Of a stretch of 6,832 nt of DNA, positions 4,552-6,832 are shown one piece after another (positions within the stretch are counted from its first letter, which is position 1; the number at the start of each line of letters is the position of its first letter). Origin of the DNA: Halobacteriales archaeon QH_10_70_21 (GTDB lineage Archaea > Halobacteriota > Halobacteria > Halobacteriales > Haloarculaceae); contig PXQM01000001.1 of the NCBI GenBank assembly GCA_003021325.1, positions 1 to 6,832 on the forward strand, read 5' to 3'. The position numbers and the translations under genes are program-made. The notes under the pieces were generated by a model. The model was not told the DNA's origin and did no database searches. It saw nothing but the letters and a program-made list of their open reading frames with translations.

Positions 4552-5333
4552 ATGAGCGACGCCGACCGACCCCCAATTGCGGTCGAAGGGGTGCGCAGCT
4601 ACGACCCCGACGCCGACCATGCCTTCCCGGACGAGCGACTGAATGTCGTCCTCGAGACCGTTGGAACCGACGAGGAGATCACCGCCTACCTCCAGGCCCA
4701 GAACGTCAACCCCGTCACCCGGAAGGGGTACAACGACCACGGGACGAAGCACATCGAGATAGTCACCAACCGGGCCCTGCGGCTCTACGAACTGCTCAAG
4801 CGCGGCGGCGTCGAGTTCAACGGCGCCCGCGAGCAGGGGCTCACGACATCGGCCACGTCGTCCACCGCGACGACCACCCCTACTACTCGATACCGCTGGC
4901 GGCGGACGTCCTCGACCGGCTGCTGCCGGAGTTCGGCTTCTACGACGTCGCCGAGGCCGTCCGCATGAAGGGCGAGGTGCTGCACGCCATCCTCTGTCAC
5001 CACACCTTCGAGGAGCCGCTCACCCACGAGGCCGGGGTCGTCCGCGTCGCCGACGCCCTCGACATGGAGCGGGGCCGCTCCCGCATCCCCTACGAGAAGG
5101 GCGGCCGCGGCATCAACACCATCTCGAGCCAGGCCATCCGGAACGTGACGCTACAGCCCGGTGACACCGTCCCGGTCTCGGTCGAGATAGAGATGGTCGA
5201 CGCCGCCGGCGTCTTCCAGGTCGACGAACTCCTGAAGGCGAAGCTCCACAACTCGCGCATCGAGGAGCAGGTCCGAATCGTCGCGGTCAACACCCACGAC
5301 GACGCGGCCCTCGTCGAACGGATCGAGATGTGA
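4552..5333 (+). pseudogene. HD-superfamily phosphohydrolase, broken by a non-triplet deletion just before the HD motif
   Basis: From 4552 the first frame gives about 96 good residues, including RKGYNDHGTKHIEIV (His63, His67: one is the first metal ligand) and LLKRGGVEFNGAREQGL. It then turns to Thr/Ser nonsense. A frame shifted by two bases carries on from about 4839 to the TGA at 5331-5333. It shows AHDIGHVVH (the HD doublet), EVLHAILCHHTFEE, VVRVADALDMERGRSRIP (last ligand Asp) and a C-terminal domain ending ERIEM. The helix that normally links the first His to the HD pair is missing; I estimate 13-15 residues from memory of haloarchaeal homologues, and the lost length must be 3n+1 bases. 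The family hydrolyses phosphate esters, often of nucleotides; the substrate here is unknown. Ribosomes reading from 4552 would stop without an HD motif. A programmed frameshift would not replace the missing helix, so loss of function or a sequence error is likelier. Confidence 0.8.
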
Positions 5334-5334
5334 C

Positions 5335-5359
5335 GCCGCCGCGGCCGAGGACCGGCGGC
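5335..5359. terminator. GC-rich hairpin between convergent genes
   Basis: GCCGCCG (5335-5341) pairs with CGGCGGC (5353-5359), a 7-bp stem with an 11-nt loop, starting one base after the HD-gene stop. It lies in the 69-bp gap between two converging genes, so it could help end transcripts from both sides. There is no U tract, and archaeal terminators usually need one, so the role is uncertain. Confidence 0.3.
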
Positions 5360-5402
5360 CGGAGTGGCCCTGACCGTCCACCCACGTCCGTCGGCCGCCC
5401 GC

Positions 5403-5993
5403 TCACCGGGTGAACCCGGTCCCGCGGAGCGAGGTCATGCCGTCGTCGGTCGCCTCCGCCTCGGCGTCGAAGACCGCCCGGATGGTGTTGTACGCCTTGT
5501 CCTCGTGCATGCCCGGGTCCATCGTGAAGACCCCGAACATGTCGCCCGAGCTGATTCGGGCGGTGAAGACGTGCAGGAACCGGAACAGCGTCCGCTGTTC
5601 GGTGTACATCAGCGCGGTCGAGACGGAGGCGAAGCCGACACGGACGGCGTCGGGGTCGTCCTCCTCGTCCAGCAGCTTCGCGAACTCCAGGCTGATGCCG
5701 GTCAGGTCGCCCGGCGAACTCAGCTGCCGGACGCGGACGTCCTCGACGTCGGACTTCCGGTTCGTGCAGTCGATGACGCCCAGCTGGCCGGGGTCCGCGC
5801 CGCGGTCGCGGAGTTCGTCGGCCACCCGCGAGGCACCCGCGTTCGTGGTGATGACGATCGCAATCTCGCCATCGTCGGGCGCGACCGCATCGAAGAGCCG
5901 CTCGTCGGTCAGCGCCGACGCCCCGGTCATGAGGAGGCTGCTCCCCCGGTCGACGGAGACCGGCGCGTCGAACCCTTCGACGCGGTAGCTCAC
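5403..5993 (-). CDS. RecA/KaiC-like (RAD55-type) protein lacking a Walker A motif, partner of the response regulator
   Basis: A 196-residue acidic protein starting at a GTG (5993) that overlaps the stop of the upstream regulator as GTGA. A strong GGAGG motif precedes the GTG, so translation is probably coupled. The strand order resembles a shortened KaiC/RAD55 ATPase domain: GSSLLMTGAS (18-26) where the P-loop should be, then EIAIVITTNAGASRVADELRDRG (43-65), GVIDCTN (72-78), LTGISLEFAKLL (97-108) and VRVGFASVSTALMYTE (117-132) at the Walker B position. RTLFRFLHVFTARI (134-147) and GMFTMDP-like GVFTMDP (154-160) follow. The GKT/S of Walker A is absent, so nucleotide hydrolysis is unlikely. Such proteins are found in haloarchaea, often as uncharacterised DUF families near signalling genes. 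I infer a binding or output partner of the HalX regulator, not an enzyme. Converges on the HD gene with a 69-bp gap. Confidence 0.75.
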   Translation of the reverse strand: MSYRVEGFDAPVSVDRGSSLLMTGASALTDERLFDAVAPDDGEIAIVITTNAGASRVADELRDRGADPGQLGVIDCTNRKSDVEDVRVRQLSSPGDLTGISLEFAKLLDEEDDPDAVRVGFASVSTALMYTEQRTLFRFLHVFTARISSGDMFGVFTMDPGMHEDKAYNTIRAVFDAEAEATDDGMTSLRGTGFTR

Positions 5994-6589
5994 TGTCCTC
6001 CCTCCGGCTCGTCGGCCTCGTCGCCCTCCAGGTCCCGGACCATCGCCACGAACTCGTCGCTCTCCATGTCCGGCAGCGCCTCGTCGAGCTGCCCCCGAAT
6101 CTCGGCGATGCGCTCCTCGAGGTCGGCGAACTCCTCGCTCTCCTCCAGTTCCGCCTCCGGCTTGGAGGACCGCAGCACCGCCTGCTTGGAGACCAGCGCG
6201 TACAGCTCCTGCTCCAGTTCGGCGTACTCCAACCGCGAGAGCAGCCGTCTGATGGTCTCCAGCAGCGTCTCCTGCTCGACGGGCTTCGTCAGGTAGTCGT
6301 CGAACCCCATCGCTATCACGTCGAAGTCGGGTTCGACCGCCGTCACCATCGCGACCTTGCAGCCGGTGTCGCGACTCCTGATCTCCTCGAGCACCTCGTC
6401 GCCGCTCATCCTCGGCATCAGCCGGTCGAGCAGCACGACGTCGACGGTCTCGTCGAACTGCTCGAGCGCCTCCCTCCCCCCATTGGCCGTGCGAACGTCG
6501 TACTCGTCGTCGAGCCACCGAACGTACAACTCGATGAGCGCCTGCTCGTCCTCGACGACGAGTACCGTCGGTTGGTCCGGGTCGGTCAT
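5990..6589 (-). CDS. Response regulator: receiver domain plus HalX domain
   Basis: A 199-residue two-domain signalling protein. The receiver (about residues 7-118) has all the key residues: acidic pair Glu13-Asp14 (VVEDEQ), phospho-accepting Asp55 (VVLLDRLMP), Thr83 in the MVTAVEP switch segment, and Lys102 in LTKPV. It is therefore predicted to be phosphorylated by a histidine kinase, none of which is in the window. Residues about 119-185 form the HalX domain, a helical, coiled-coil-prone region almost limited to haloarchaea (SRLEYAELEQELYALVSKQAVL, then a Glu-rich linker and EERIAEIRGQLDEAL). There is no HTH, so it probably acts through protein contacts. The stop overlaps the GTG of the KaiC-like gene, and that product is the obvious candidate partner. 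The start at 6589 is about 8 nt downstream of the expected transcription start. Confidence 0.93.
   Translation of the reverse strand: MTDPDQPTVLVVEDEQALIELYVRWLDDEYDVRTANGGREALEQFDETVDVVLLDRLMPRMSGDEVLEEIRSRDTGCKVAMVTAVEPDFDVIAMGFDDYLTKPVEQETLLETIRRLLSRLEYAELEQELYALVSKQAVLRSSKPEAELEESEEFADLEERIAEIRGQLDEALPDMESDEFVAMVRDLEGDEADEPEGGQ
5997..6005 (-). promoter_or_regulatory. Shine-Dalgarno motif for the internal GTG start at 5993
   Basis: GGAGGGAGG on the minus strand ends 3 nt before the GTG. Its two overlapping GGAGG units give spacings of 3 and 7 nt. It decides the start and marks this as the second gene of an operon. Confidence 0.7.
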
Positions 6590-6615
6590 CTGCTATCCGG
6601 CCCTTTTGAGGGGAG

Positions 6616-6628
6616 GACCGTATAGTTT
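6616..6628 (-). promoter_or_regulatory. Promoter of the response-regulator operon
   Basis: On the minus strand AAACTATACGG gives a TATA box centred near 6623, predicting a start near 6597 and a leader of about 8 nt. Another A-rich patch at 6672-6679 (TTAAAAAAG on the minus strand) could drive a transcript with a leader of about 55 nt. Confidence 0.5.
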
Positions 6629-6669
6629 GGCTTCGTTACCATCGGCTGAGGGTGAACTGTTGGAGTAGG

Positions 6670-6720
6670 GCTTTTTTAACGCGAAGAGGGTTAGATAAGA
6701 AAATCGCGAAATAAAAAAGC
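6670..6720. terminator. Long imperfect hairpin with T tracts on both strands (bidirectional terminator or tiny inverted-repeat element)
   Basis: GCTTTTTTA (6670-6678) pairs exactly with TAAAAAAGC (6712-6720). After a 1x3 internal loop, CGCGA (6680-6684) pairs with TCGCG (6704-6708), leaving a loop of about 19 nt. On the minus strand the T run starts about 30 nt after the stop at 6751, which is a natural place to terminate the gene entering from the right edge. No plus-strand gene ends here. Confidence 0.5.
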
Positions 6721-6750
6721 ACTAGGATGAACATCGGATGCCCGAGTCAG

Positions 6751-6832
6751 CTATAAGGCACTTTCAGCGAACGCGACGTCATAGGTCTCGACGTTGCCTT
6801 GGAAGAAGAATACTTTCACTCGAATCATGACC
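6751..6832 (-). CDS. C-terminal end of an unidentified minus-strand protein (partial)
   Basis: Reading in from the right edge on the minus strand, an open frame gives VMIRVKVFFFQGN, then VETYDVAFAESAL, and stops at TAG (6751-6753). It is the only frame here that looks like protein. An ATG at 6828 would make a 25-residue peptide, but nothing suggests a start, so I treat it as the tail of a longer gene. The alternating charged and hydrophobic residues suggest a beta-strand ending. Codon choice (AAA, GTA, CAA, TAT) is more A/T-rich than in the other genes, matching the lower G+C of this end of the window. Family not recognisable from 26 residues. Confidence 0.5.
   Translation of the reverse strand, partial: VMIRVKVFFFQGNVETYDVAFAESAL

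Noticed and set aside
3797..4576. Minus-strand open frame of about 260 codons over the peroxiredoxin gene
   Set aside because: It is the antisense shadow of a peroxiredoxin with an exact active site, and it is rich in Arg, Gly and Val without motifs.
4830..4855. Programmed ribosomal frameshift in the HD gene (and likewise at 1955)
   Set aside because: Conserved protein segments are missing at both sites, which a frameshift could not supply, and no slippery site followed by a strong structure is evident.
5364..6296. Plus-strand open frame of about 310 codons over the response-regulator operon
   Set aside because: It runs antisense to a receiver domain with all key residues and to its coupled partner, ends in a poly-Ser run typical of antisense Glu/Asp codons, and has no promoter.
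1..6832. CRISPR arrays, transposase genes, toxin-antitoxin or defence modules
   Set aside because: No regularly spaced repeats, no transposase motifs and no recognisable defence or toxin domains were found on either strand.

Overview
The window is chromosomal DNA from a halophilic archaeon (class Halobacteria). The evidence is high G+C, strongly GC3-biased codons, very acidic proteins, and A/T-rich TATA-like boxes about 25-30 nt upstream of start codons, which implies leaderless or nearly leaderless mRNAs. Shine-Dalgarno motifs appear only at starts inside operons. I cannot fix the genus from sequence alone.

Left part (1-2500). The 5' end of a haloalkane dehalogenase-type alpha/beta hydrolase (minus strand) diverges from a VOC/glyoxalase-family protein (plus). 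Next comes a short ORF with a MoaD/ThiS-like N terminus, coupled by an ATGA overlap to a metallo-beta-lactamase-fold hydrolase. That hydrolase gene is broken near 1952-1958: both ends of the protein are recognisable but in different frames, and the segment between them is missing. A small, intact winged-helix regulator follows from its own leaderless promoter.

Middle (2500-3800). There is a small minus-strand ORF that seems to have lost its frame near the N terminus, about 220 bp of non-coding sequence, a tRNA-Arg(CCT) gene, and two tandem TatA-family genes (minus strand). The two tatA genes have separate promoters sharing an identical 9-bp element. TatA forms the translocation pore of the Tat system, the main export route in haloarchaea.

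Right part (3800-6832). On the plus strand lie a one-cysteine peroxiredoxin and a predicted HD-superfamily phosphohydrolase. The latter also carries an internal non-triplet deletion, just before its HD motif (about 4840). Converging on it from the minus strand is a two-gene operon: a receiver-HalX response regulator, coupled by a GTGA overlap to a RecA/KaiC-like protein without a Walker A lysine. The last ~170 bp are markedly richer in A+T and hold a long imperfect inverted repeat with U tracts and the tail of another minus-strand gene.

Most of this is ordinary haloarchaeal housekeeping and regulation, and I do not see a convincing new multi-gene system. The points most worth following up are the cluster of gene disruptions (two clear, two possible), which is either real decay or an assembly problem, and the response regulator paired with a P-loop-less KaiC-like partner.
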